Assembly: GCA_902788575.1 (NCBI GenBank)
Contig: CADAKY010000005.1
Coordinates: 124,001-188,000, forward strand
DNA from: an uncultured bacterium
GTDB lineage: Bacteria; Cyanobacteriota; Vampirovibrionia; Gastranaerophilales; Gastranaerophilaceae
Direction: 5' to 3'
Length of the DNA stretch: 64,000 nt
Shown: positions 14,429 to 22,556 of the stretch, in pieces
Layout of the letters: every line of letters starts with the position of its first letter
Numbering within the stretch: the stretch's first letter is position 1
The notes under the pieces: generated by a model
The model's input: the letters and a program-made list of their open reading frames with translations, nothing else
What the model was told of the DNA's origin: nothing
The model's database searches: none
Program-made: the position numbers and the translations under genes

Positions 14429-15111
14429 AAAAACTTTTAACATTATTATTTTTGCTAATACTATCAACTCCTGTTTTTGCTTGGGATGTAAAAACAACAG
14501 AAGATTTGCAGGAAAGAATGAATTCTGTGGGGTTTAAAATTCTTAATGCAAACAGAATTGATAAACGTTTAACCTTTATGGCAATCAACAGAGTATACAC
14601 CAGAGACTTTTGGACAGATGTAAGCTCAGTAAACAGAATCGTTTGGGTAAAACCTGTAATTATTCCTTACATTGATAACGATGAAGAACTTGCAGCGGTA
14701 TTAAGCCATTCCATTGCGCATGGCGTTGATACTTATGACGGAGCTTTAAGAGGATATGTTTCAATACTGAATTATTGGGTAGCACCTAATAAATACGACA
14801 TGAAAGCAGACAAGCTAGCCGTTGATTATATGGTTAATGCCGGATACAATCCGCTTGCAATAATAACAATCCTAAATAAAATAGGCAAACAATACAGATA
14901 TGACATATTCTCAAATCACACACTCGTTTCAAGACGCATGATGATGATTTATGAATACATTTATACAAAATATCCGTCAATTCTTGTCGAAAATGAATAT
15001 AAGGATAATATTTATTACCAGAATTTCCTATTGACATCAAGAAACAACAGAATGAAACTATTAGAAAAAATCAAAACAAATTCTAAAAAGAAGATAAAAT
15101 ATTCATACTAA
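14425..15111 (+). CDS. Secreted M48-like peptidase homologue with degenerate zinc motif
   Basis: A 228-residue protein with a clear signal peptide (MKKLLTLLFLLILSTPVFA). The body resembles periplasmic M48 peptidases: DNDEELAAVLSHSIAHGVDTY corresponds to ELAAVLGHEIAH, and KADKLAVDYMVNAGYNPLA to the ExxADxLAxxYMxxAGYDP segment. The catalytic Glu of HExxH is Ser (HSIAH, residues about 95-99), and the Glu that should be the third ligand is not conserved. It is therefore likely an inactive homologue with a binding or chaperone role, if expressed. The start overlaps the phosphatase stop by 4 nt. Confidence 0.7.
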   Translation: MKKLLTLLFLLILSTPVFAWDVKTTEDLQERMNSVGFKILNANRIDKRLTFMAINRVYTRDFWTDVSSVNRIVWVKPVIIPYIDNDEELAAVLSHSIAHGVDTYDGALRGYVSILNYWVAPNKYDMKADKLAVDYMVNAGYNPLAIITILNKIGKQYRYDIFSNHTLVSRRMMMIYEYIYTKYPSILVENEYKDNIYYQNFLLTSRNNRMKLLEKIKTNSKKKIKYSY

Positions 15112-15112
15112 C

Positions 15113-15916
15113 ATGAGAAAATTTTTAATTTTTTTAATAATAATAGGATTAACATCTTTTCAAGCATCGGTTTTTGGCAAAAATTCCGGCAGGATTGAAG
15201 ATGAAATATTAAATAGCGGAGTTATTCTTTCACAAAAAAATAGTTTAAAAAAACTCAATAACTCCCCGATATATGATGAGCTTTTAAATCCGTCTCTGTA
15301 CGACAAAGCTCCGTTTAAGCTTGGAGTCTATAAAAATCAAAAAAATTCTATTGAAGACGAATTAATAAATAATGATTTTATATCTAATGCTTCTAACTCG
15401 GCAATTACAAAAATTGAAATTCCTGATGAATTTTTTATTGAAAAAATTACTGACGTATCAAAAACAAGAAAAATTAAACCTAAAACCAAATATGATTTTA
15501 CAAAACAACAAATTCCTATACGAATAAGAATCGCAAAACATCTCAAAACAACAAAAGAAACTGCAGAAGGTGCTGATATTCCGTTTGTTGCGGAAGATGA
15601 TTTTGAAATAGAAGGCAAAAAATTTCCAAAAGGAACCACTATATTAGGCAGAGTAGAAACAATTTCTGATTCAGACAAAATGGGAACTCCTGAATGTATT
15701 AAAATTGACAATTTTTATATAGCCGGAGATGAAACAATTAACCTTCATGGATCCGTTTCAAAAATGGGAGCAAATCGCTCAATTTGGGTTTATCCTCTTT
15801 ATCAAGCAGGAAATATTTGTTTTTATGTAGCAGGTTTTGTTTTTGTTCCGATACACGGCGGAAGGGCTAAATTATTGACTTCTGAGAGTTTTACAGTGTA
15901 CTATGAAACACAATAA
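15113..15916 (+). CDS. Secreted hypothetical protein with I-x-DE-(I/L)-L-N repeats
   Basis: A 267-residue protein with a signal peptide (MRKFLIFLIIIGLTSFQASVFG). The N-terminal half repeats a short acidic motif: IEDEILNSG, IYDELLNPS and IEDELINND. The C-terminal half is a beta-rich domain around FEIEGKKFPKGTTILGRVE and IKIDNFYIAGDE, with a hydrophobic stretch NICFYVAGFVFVPIHG. I do not recognise a named family. Its ATG is 1 nt after the stop of the M48-like gene, and no separate ribosome site is evident, so it is probably translated by coupling. Confidence 0.65.
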   Translation: MRKFLIFLIIIGLTSFQASVFGKNSGRIEDEILNSGVILSQKNSLKKLNNSPIYDELLNPSLYDKAPFKLGVYKNQKNSIEDELINNDFISNASNSAITKIEIPDEFFIEKITDVSKTRKIKPKTKYDFTKQQIPIRIRIAKHLKTTKETAEGADIPFVAEDDFEIEGKKFPKGTTILGRVETISDSDKMGTPECIKIDNFYIAGDETINLHGSVSKMGANRSIWVYPLYQAGNICFYVAGFVFVPIHGGRAKLLTSESFTVYYETQ

Positions 15917-16015
15917 ATATTACAAAATTGTAATATTTTGTATATCAATTATTTTATTTTAAATATTTTCGCTGTATTATGTTTTTGTGGATACATTTAT
16001 AGATTGGATGGGGAC

Positions 16016-17458
16016 ATGGCAATATTAGAAAAAGAACTTAAAGAAAAATTACTTAAGATGCAAGAATCTACAACTTCAAATGCATCAAAAGAGTACATGA
16101 CTGACAGCGAACTTTTAAATATTGATAAAGATTACTGCACATACGGCGACAAGATTCACGCTGAACCTATACCGAAAATTTTCAGAGATTGTAACGGCGT
16201 ATACATGTATGACTCTGAAAACACACCGTTTTTGGATTTAGAAATGTGGTTTGCTTCTTGTAATTTAGGTTATAAAAACAAGAGAATCAGAGATGCGGTT
16301 GTAGACCAAATTGATACTCTGCCGCAAATTTCGTCACATTTCTTGTATGATTACAAAGTTCTTTTATCAGAAAAGATTGCTAAAGCAAATATAAAAAGAT
16401 TTGGAATGAAAGGTAGAGTACACTTCAACGTAGGCGGTTCTCAGGTTACAGAAGACGCTTTGAAGCTTGTCAGAAACTATACTCATAAAAATAGAGTATT
16501 CTCTTTTTATGGCGGTTTCCATGGAAGAACACTCGGTGCAAGCTGTTTAACGGCAGGATACAGATACAGAAAACCTTTCGGTCACTTTGCGGATGAAGCT
16601 CATTTTGTTCCGTATCCTTATTGTTACAGATGCCCTTACGGAAAACACTGCGATTCTTGTAACTACTACTGTGTACAACAGTTGAGAAGAGAATTTGAAG
16701 ACAATTGTGCAGGTTTATATGACCATTCTGCAAAAGAATGCGCTTTGGGCGCCTTCTTTATAGAACCTGTTCAGGGTTCAGGCGGATATATTGTTCCTCC
16801 GAAAGGTTACTTCAAAGAACTTAAAAAAGTTCTTGATGATTTTGGCGTTCTTTTTGTCGATGATGAAATTCAAATGGGATGCTACAGAACAGGTAAACTT
16901 TGGGCTATTGAACATTATGATGTTAAACCTGATGTTATTACATTTGGTAAATCTTTGACAAACGGTTTGAATCCTTTAGGCGGTTTGTGGGCAAAAGAAG
17001 AACTAATAAGCCCTGAAGTTTGGCCGAACGGAAGAACACACTCAACATTCTGCAACAACCCTGTAGGTATGAGAGCAGGATATGAAGTTATGAAGACCTT
17101 TGAAGAAGGTGACTTTGAAAGACAAGTTGCAAACAAGGGTAAATACTTCCTTGAAGGATTAAAGAATTTAGAAAAGAAACATAAACGCATAGGTACAGTT
17201 GATGGTTTAGGATTAGCTCTTAGAATAGAATGTGTAACAGAAGACGGTTACACTCCTGATCCGAAACTTATGAAGGATATCGTAGCAGAAGGCTTGAAGG
17301 GCGATTTGAGCTACAAAGGCAAAAAATGCGGTATTATCTTGAATAAGGGAAGCCATTATAATAACTCAATTACGCTTGTACCGGCGATTACGATTTCATT
17401 TGAAGAAATTGATATGGCAATAGAGCTTATTGATCAATTATTTACGAGGTTGTCGTAG
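16016..17458 (+). CDS. Class III PLP-dependent aminotransferase
   Basis: About 480 residues from the ATG at 16016, chosen because GGATGGGGA lies just upstream; the open frame reaches 15938. The fold is that of 4-aminobutyrate/ornithine-type transaminases: HFNVGGSQVTEDALKL, FYGGFHGRTLGA, EPVQGSGGYIVPP, LFVDDEIQMGCYRTG, and the PLP lysine in FGKSLTNGLNPLGG. A Cys cluster (YCYRCPYGKHCDSCNYYC) between the first and second halves matches a feature seen in some GabT-like enzymes. The substrate cannot be read from sequence. The esterase gene overlaps its stop by one base, so the two are co-expressed. Confidence 0.8.
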   Translation: MAILEKELKEKLLKMQESTTSNASKEYMTDSELLNIDKDYCTYGDKIHAEPIPKIFRDCNGVYMYDSENTPFLDLEMWFASCNLGYKNKRIRDAVVDQIDTLPQISSHFLYDYKVLLSEKIAKANIKRFGMKGRVHFNVGGSQVTEDALKLVRNYTHKNRVFSFYGGFHGRTLGASCLTAGYRYRKPFGHFADEAHFVPYPYCYRCPYGKHCDSCNYYCVQQLRREFEDNCAGLYDHSAKECALGAFFIEPVQGSGGYIVPPKGYFKELKKVLDDFGVLFVDDEIQMGCYRTGKLWAIEHYDVKPDVITFGKSLTNGLNPLGGLWAKEELISPEVWPNGRTHSTFCNNPVGMRAGYEVMKTFEEGDFERQVANKGKYFLEGLKNLEKKHKRIGTVDGLGLALRIECVTEDGYTPDPKLMKDIVAEGLKGDLSYKGKKCGIILNKGSHYNNSITLVPAITISFEEIDMAIELIDQLFTRLS

Positions 17459-18297
17459 TGGCCGTAGACTTCGAGTTATTGCATAGCGAAATCGAAGACA
17501 TCAAAGATAAAAAAGCGGTACTTTTGTTTCACGGGCTTACAGGAAGTCCTTTTGAGATGAAAAAGTATGGAGACTTTTTGTTCAAGAATGGCTACGACGT
17601 ATTTTGCTACTCTTTCCCCGGACATGGTGAAAGAATTAGCGAGATAGAAACCGTAACATGGAAGGACTGGTGCGAATTCGCTCAAGATAAATATGACACT
17701 CTGAGAAAAAATTACAGCAAATTTTATCTCTCAGGGCTTTGTCTTGGCGCTGCAATGGCAATATATTTAGGTGAACACAACAAAGATATTACCGGAATAA
17801 TAGCTCTTTCTACAACACTGCTTTTGGACGGTTTTTGCATTCCGTGGACTGTTAAACTTCTGCCGTTCGCACTGAGCACTATTATTCGTTTTTATTACAC
17901 ATTCCCTGAAGATGACTGTTTTGGGGTTAAAAATGAGCGTACAAGAAAGAGTCTTGCAAAAATTACAGCAAAAGCTGAAATAGGCATGGATAACTATCCG
18001 CTTAACTGTGTCGATGCGCTCTTAAAACTTTCCAAAAATGTCAGAAAAAACTTGAAAAGCGTTACTTGTCCGGTTTTGTGTATTCATTCAAAGTATGATA
18101 ACCTTGCAAGCGTAAGGGGCGCAAAGATTGTTATTGACGGAATATCTTCTGTTGTAAAGAAATATGTTGAGTTAAATGACAGCTACCACATGGTTTTGTA
18201 TGATAACGAAAAAGATTTTGTAATGAATACGGCAAAAGAATTTATGGAAAGCGTTTCACCGGCTTGTAATGAAAGGAAAACCGTATGCGCTTATTAA
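17458..18297 (+). CDS. Alpha/beta hydrolase (carboxylesterase Est30-like) with Cys in the nucleophile elbow
   Basis: A 279-residue cytosolic hydrolase starting at a GTG that shares a base with the upstream TAG stop. The oxyanion segment LLFHGLTGSPFEM is at about residues 21-33 and FPGHGERI follows. The nucleophile elbow reads LSGLCLGAAMA near residue 96, with Cys in place of the usual Ser of GxSxG. The Asp (HSKYDNLAS) and His (DSYHMVLYDNE) of the triad are present. Cys nucleophiles occur in dienelactone hydrolases, so it may still be active. It lies between the aminotransferase and a small membrane protein. Confidence 0.75.
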   Translation: MAVDFELLHSEIEDIKDKKAVLLFHGLTGSPFEMKKYGDFLFKNGYDVFCYSFPGHGERISEIETVTWKDWCEFAQDKYDTLRKNYSKFYLSGLCLGAAMAIYLGEHNKDITGIIALSTTLLLDGFCIPWTVKLLPFALSTIIRFYYTFPEDDCFGVKNERTRKSLAKITAKAEIGMDNYPLNCVDALLKLSKNVRKNLKSVTCPVLCIHSKYDNLASVRGAKIVIDGISSVVKKYVELNDSYHMVLYDNEKDFVMNTAKEFMESVSPACNERKTVCAY

Positions 18298-18620
18298 TGT
18301 TGGTTGCACTTATTTTAAATATTATAGCGATTGCTGTGCTTTCTTTCGGATTGTTTCATCAGTTTGAAAATCCTAAAAACAAGGCAGCGTACGGATATTT
18401 TCTGGCAGCCGGAATGATACCGTATCTTATAGTTACAGCTTTAGTGATGCTTGTTCAGATATTTTTGAAGCATAATTTAATTTTTATTTTGCTTTTAATT
18501 TGTTTAGCTTCGCCGTTTGTAATAGGGAAATTGGTAAAATACCAGACGTTGAAAAAATATACAGTTATCCAAATTTTATGTTTTTGTATTAGCTTAGTTT
18601 TATTTTTGACAAGTTATTAA
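18285..18620 (+). CDS. Small integral membrane protein
   Basis: A 111-residue, very hydrophobic protein with about four membrane segments (MLVALILNIIAIAVLSFGLF, FLAAGMIPYLIVTALVMLV, LIFILLLICLASPFVIG, IQILCFCISLVLFL). The ATG at 18285 lies inside the end of the esterase gene, with GAAAGG upstream. The overlap of 13 nt indicates translational coupling. No family recognised. The 115 nt after its stop hold no gene or clear terminator. Confidence 0.65.
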   Translation: MRLLMLVALILNIIAIAVLSFGLFHQFENPKNKAAYGYFLAAGMIPYLIVTALVMLVQIFLKHNLIFILLLICLASPFVIGKLVKYQTLKKYTVIQILCFCISLVLFLTSY

Positions 18621-18735
18621 TACAGAATAAATTTCAACTTGAAAATCGTAATATTTGAAAATTGAAAATTCCGGCAAGGGGCAAGTAAATACCCGATTTT
18701 AATTTTTAGTCACTTTCTTTTTTAAACTTTAGTAA

Positions 18736-20220
18736 CTACAAATCGTGTTTTTTCTTTCGTTTTTTAGGTTCGCTTTCGTCACACTCGAGAGCTTCATTCA
18801 AGTGTTCAATCAATTCATCCGAGTGTTCCATCATTGCGTGTTGCGTTTTGTGATGAATATCTACGAGATGATAGTGCATAGCTTCTTCAACTTCAATTAG
18901 TGATTGATTATAAAAATGCAGACTCTTTATATAATTTTGCATTGCAGTAATATAATCTTTTCTTGCATCCTGAAGAGCTACATAATTTAACACTCCGCTT
19001 TGATATAATTTTTCTACAGTATTAATATTTTCCAAAGCTTGTATAGCAGTATTTTGTGCATAAGGTACATCGTCTTCGGCAAATTCAATATTGTTGAACG
19101 CCCTTTGAACCTCAAAATACAAATCTTTTTTAAACAAATTTATTTCATTATCTGCAAGTTTCAATTGAGCGTCGGCGCCTTTTATAGAATGTTTTAACTC
19201 CATAAGGTTTACACTCGTTGAAAGATTAACTCCTACAACAAGACTGTTATTAGAAGCCTTGTTTGTATTATTATATCCATATCCGACATTTGCCGATAAT
19301 TCCGGTAAATACGTTCTTTTAATAAATTTTAAAGCTTGCTCCATAGCACTTTTTGTAGATTCCAAAACTCTTAAATCAGGACTGCTTGCGTATGCAATTT
19401 CCATAACTTTATTTTTTTGAAAATCAAATTTATGCGGCTCAAATTTCTGAGGAATTTTTTGTTCCAAATATCCGTAATCATGATTATATGCGAATGTTTT
19501 TGTATTTTTGATATTGTAATCAGGCGTATTTTCTATGAACATAGAATTACTCAAATCAACCTTTGCATTCTTTAAAACGGTTTTAGCGTATGCCAATTCA
19601 AACAATGCTTTGCTCAATTGAACATTTGCGGTTGTTTTATCAGGTACACCTTTTGCTGTTTGCAAATACTTTTTGCAAATAATTACATTATCTTCTGCTA
19701 TATCAACAAGAGCCTGTGCTTTTAAAACTTCATAATACTTCTTTTTTACATCAAAAAGAGTTGAACAGAGACTGTCCATAAACTCATACTCTGCGCCGAT
19801 TTTATAGAATTCTTCCATCTTAATATTGGCGGTAGATTTCCCAAAATCCCATACAAGCTGATTTACAGCAACTGCAACATTTGGCAGTTCTCTATAATAA
19901 TGTTCATATTCTCTTCTGTTTGAATTATTTTCATTATGGAAACCGACACCTGCGCCTATTACAGGAAAGAATGCCGATTTTGCACGTCCTACGTTGCTTT
20001 TTGCCAAATCTAATTCGTATTTTTTACGTTTTATTCTTGGGCTGTTTTTAAAAGCAAGCGCAACACATTTTACAACATCCAGTTCTGTACCGTCTTTTAC
20101 AACAACGGTTTTAAACAGTTCTGCATGTTCATCATGTTCACCATGAGCCATAACTTCCGTATTTATTCCGCTCACAAGACAAGCACTAATGAGCAGGGCT
20201 AGTAATAATCTTTTCCTCAT
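18736..20220 (-). CDS. TolC-like outer membrane efflux protein with His-rich ends
   Basis: A 494-residue protein with a signal peptide (MRKRLLLALLISACLVSG) and the two-repeat outer membrane efflux protein (OEP) pattern: long amphipathic helices, VAVNQLVWDFGKS near 120, and LYFEVQRAFNNIE plus YQSGVLNYVALQDARKDY in the second repeat. TolC proteins form trimeric channels across the outer membrane. The mature N-terminus begins with HGEHDEH and the C-terminus contains HLVDIHHKTQHAMMEH followed by a Lys-rich tail, which suggests metal binding, perhaps with an RND metal exporter encoded elsewhere. No membrane-fusion or pump gene is adjacent. The promoter places TATAAT 6 nt before the ATG. Confidence 0.8.
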   Translation of the reverse strand: MRKRLLLALLISACLVSGINTEVMAHGEHDEHAELFKTVVVKDGTELDVVKCVALAFKNSPRIKRKKYELDLAKSNVGRAKSAFFPVIGAGVGFHNENNSNRREYEHYYRELPNVAVAVNQLVWDFGKSTANIKMEEFYKIGAEYEFMDSLCSTLFDVKKKYYEVLKAQALVDIAEDNVIICKKYLQTAKGVPDKTTANVQLSKALFELAYAKTVLKNAKVDLSNSMFIENTPDYNIKNTKTFAYNHDYGYLEQKIPQKFEPHKFDFQKNKVMEIAYASSPDLRVLESTKSAMEQALKFIKRTYLPELSANVGYGYNNTNKASNNSLVVGVNLSTSVNLMELKHSIKGADAQLKLADNEINLFKKDLYFEVQRAFNNIEFAEDDVPYAQNTAIQALENINTVEKLYQSGVLNYVALQDARKDYITAMQNYIKSLHFYNQSLIEVEEAMHYHLVDIHHKTQHAMMEHSDELIEHLNEALECDESEPKKRKKKHDL

Positions 20221-20226
20221 AATCCT

Positions 20227-20235
20227 ATTATACCA
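20227..20235 (-). promoter_or_regulatory. Extended -10 (TGGTATAAT), leaderless type, for the TolC-like gene
   Basis: On the minus strand TGGTATAAT is followed by 6 nt and then the ATG at 20220. The AGGA in that gap is only 2 nt from the ATG, too close to act as a normal ribosome site. Confidence 0.55.
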
Positions 20236-20295
20236 TGCCCGTCAAGAGGGTGAATACAAAAACAACAGATAAATGCGTTAAACAAAATTTCGTAG

Positions 20296-20301
20296 TATAA
20301 T
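20296..20301 (+). promoter_or_regulatory. -10 box (TATAAT) of glyS
   Basis: TATAAT lies 32 nt before the glyS ATG; the leader contains ATGGAGAAA as the ribosome site. The -35 is not distinct. Confidence 0.45.
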
Positions 20302-20333
20302 GATTTCAAAGGATTAGAAATGGAGAAAAACAG

Positions 20334-22325
20334 ATGAGTAAATATTTATTGGAAGTCGGAGTGGAAGAACTCCCGTATAAATTTATCCCAATGGCAATCA
20401 GCCAGTTAAAAACAGGATTTGAAACATTTTTAAATAACAATAATGTTAAATTTGATAATGTCAATGTGATGGCAACTCCAAGACGTCTTGCTGTTATTGT
20501 TGATGGTTTAGCAGCATCACAGCCGGATGTTGAAAAAACAGTAAAAGGTCCGATTGTTAATGTTGCTTTTGATGAAAATAAGAATCTTACAAAAGCCGGA
20601 GAAGGTTTTGCAAATAAAAACGGTGTTACAAAAGAAGACTTATATGTAGAAGACAATTACGTTTGGGCAAAAATTTCCATAAAAGGTAAGGATACAAAAT
20701 CACTCCTTTCGGAAAATGTTCCTTCAATATTTGCAAAACTTCAAGGTCCGCATTTTATGAGATGGGGAAACAATGATGTAAAATTTTCACGCCCAATCAG
20801 ATGGGTACTTTCAATTTTAGATTCAGAGCAAGTTCCCGTAAGAATTATAGATAAAGATTCTTCTAATCTGACAAACGGACACAGATTCTCAACTCAGAAT
20901 ATTGTAATCAATAATCCGGATGAATACATAAATAAACTTCGCGATGCAAAAGTTATTGTAGATCAGGAAGAACGTAAAGCTAAAATATTGGAATTAACTA
21001 AAATAGAAGCGGATAAACTGAATGCGGTTACAAAAATTTCCGATGATTTATTGGAAGAAGTTACTTTTATCGTTGAATATCCGGTTGCTGTTACATGTGA
21101 TTTTGATACAGCTTATCTTACAATTCCGCAAGAAGTTGCCGTTACTGTAATGGAAACTCATCAAAGATACTTTGCGCTTTATGAAAAAACAGGAAAATTG
21201 ATTAATAAATTTGTAACAATTACAAATTATATAGGTAATGAATTTGAAAATATCAAAGCCGGAAACCTGAGAGTAATAAAAGCTCGTCTTGATGATGCGG
21301 TATTCTTCTTTAATGAAGATACAAAAAAACCGCTTGAAAGCTATGTCGAAAACTTAAAAGGTATGACTTTCCAAAAGGGTATGGGCTCTGTTTATGACAA
21401 GACTCAGAGAATAATTTCACTTTCTGAAAAAATTGAAAAAGCTCTTAATGTAAATAAACCGTCAGTAAAAAGAACTGCAGAACTCTGTAAAGCGGATTTG
21501 GCAACAAACCTTGTATTTGAGTTTACTGAACTTCAAGGATTTATCGGTGCGGATTATGCAAGAGTATCCGGAGAGGATGCAGGTGTTCAAGACGGTATTA
21601 GAGAACACTATTTTCCGCTTAATGCGGATTCTGAAACCGCAAAAAGCGTTGAAGGTCAAATAGTAGGTATTGCTGATAAAATTGATACAATTTGCGCAGT
21701 GTTTGCTGCGGGCAAAAAACCGACAGGCTCATCTGACCCGCTTGGTGTAAGACGTGCTGCTCTGGGTATAATTAAAACAATCTTGGAGCATAATATCAAA
21801 TTAGATTTATCAAAACTTATTGATGAAGCATTGGCTCTTCTTCCGGTAAAAGCCGATGTAAAAAATGATGTAGAAGAATTCTTTGTTCAAAGATTAATTA
21901 TCTTCTTAAATTCGGATTATTCAAAGAATGTTCTTGAAGCTTGTTCAATGAAAAATCCTTGCAAAGATTTGTGCGATTATCTTTTAAGAGTCAAAGCAGT
22001 TTCCGAGCTTAATGATGAAAAGCTCATTGAAAATTCAAACAGAGTTTTGCGTATACTAAAAGACGATATTAATTCCGAAGTAAAAGAAACTTTGTTTAAT
22101 CAAGATGCAGAGAAAGCCTTGTATAATGCAGTTAAAGAAGTTGAATTTAACGGAGACTATACAAACTATTCCGAAAAATTAATTTCGATAAATCCTGTTG
22201 TAACAAAATTCTTTGAAGATGTTCTTGTAATGGACAAAGATGAAAACATCAAAAACAACAGACTTGCTCTTTTAAAACTTTTAAAAGACAAATACACTCT
22301 TATAACAGATTTTTCAAAACTGTAA
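20334..22325 (+). CDS. glyS: Glycine-tRNA ligase beta subunit
   Basis: A 663-residue beta chain of the alpha2-beta2 bacterial glycyl-tRNA synthetase, which recognises tRNA-Gly. N-terminal LLEVGVEELPYKFIPMAI and ATPRRLAV are hallmarks, followed by KGPIVNVAFD, PHFMRWGN..FSRPIRWV, and the HD-like FIGADYARVSGE. GSSDPLGVRRAALGII sits ahead of the C-terminal DALR-like anticodon-binding region. The length is slightly below the usual 680-700. The alpha subunit gene glyQ is not adjacent, although the two are often neighbours. The promoter is at 20296, and a structured RNA begins 9 nt after its stop. Confidence 0.95.
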   Translation: MSKYLLEVGVEELPYKFIPMAISQLKTGFETFLNNNNVKFDNVNVMATPRRLAVIVDGLAASQPDVEKTVKGPIVNVAFDENKNLTKAGEGFANKNGVTKEDLYVEDNYVWAKISIKGKDTKSLLSENVPSIFAKLQGPHFMRWGNNDVKFSRPIRWVLSILDSEQVPVRIIDKDSSNLTNGHRFSTQNIVINNPDEYINKLRDAKVIVDQEERKAKILELTKIEADKLNAVTKISDDLLEEVTFIVEYPVAVTCDFDTAYLTIPQEVAVTVMETHQRYFALYEKTGKLINKFVTITNYIGNEFENIKAGNLRVIKARLDDAVFFFNEDTKKPLESYVENLKGMTFQKGMGSVYDKTQRIISLSEKIEKALNVNKPSVKRTAELCKADLATNLVFEFTELQGFIGADYARVSGEDAGVQDGIREHYFPLNADSETAKSVEGQIVGIADKIDTICAVFAAGKKPTGSSDPLGVRRAALGIIKTILEHNIKLDLSKLIDEALALLPVKADVKNDVEEFFVQRLIIFLNSDYSKNVLEACSMKNPCKDLCDYLLRVKAVSELNDEKLIENSNRVLRILKDDINSEVKETLFNQDAEKALYNAVKEVEFNGDYTNYSEKLISINPVVTKFFEDVLVMDKDENIKNNRLALLKLLKDKYTLITDFSKL

Positions 22326-22333
22326 AATAAAAA

Positions 22334-22503
22334 ACTTTATATAAGTGCGATTTTGTTTCCTGCCTTATGAGCAGGTGGGTGAGTGCCTGAATTTATCCGT
22401 TTCCCGCTGGCGATATAGTATCGGCGGGTATACTTCAATTAACTCGGAGCTTACTCTCCCTTTTAGAAAAAATGTAGGAACAAAATAAACACCTATATAA
22501 AGT
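22334..22503 (+). ncRNA. ssrS: Probable 6S RNA (about 170 nt, closed by a long terminal stem)
   Basis: The two ends are complementary: ACTTTATATA near 22334 pairs with TATATAAAGT near 22494-22503, and ATTTTGTTTCCT (22350-22361) with AGGAACAAAAT (22477-22487). Inside are a large internal bubble, a short stem formed by GAGT/ACTC, and an apical hairpin CCCGC..CGATA-TAG-TATCG..GCGGG at about 22404-22428. Size, closing stem, central bubble and apical hairpin match 6S RNA, the RNA polymerase mimic. A -10-like TAAAAT at 22323-22328 would start transcription at the 5' end. The next gene has its own promoter inside the gap, so this is unlikely to be its leader. No sequence match to a 6S model could be tested. 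Confidence 0.5.
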
Positions 22504-22542
22504 AATACCATTATGACATATTATCAGTATAAATTCAACGGT

Positions 22543-22550
22543 GATATAAT
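22543..22550 (+). promoter_or_regulatory. Extended -10 (TGATATAAT), leaderless type, for the MFS gene
   Basis: TATAAT at 22545-22550 is exactly 6 nt before the ATG at 22557 and carries the TGA extension. No ribosome site lies in between. Confidence 0.6.
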
Positions 22551-22556
22551 ATTGTT

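Noticed and set aside
22334..22503. Riboswitch controlling the MFS gene
   Set aside because: An extended -10 box 6 nt before the MFS start codon lies downstream of the RNA, so the gene does not need the structured region as leader; the ends also pair fully as in a free RNA.
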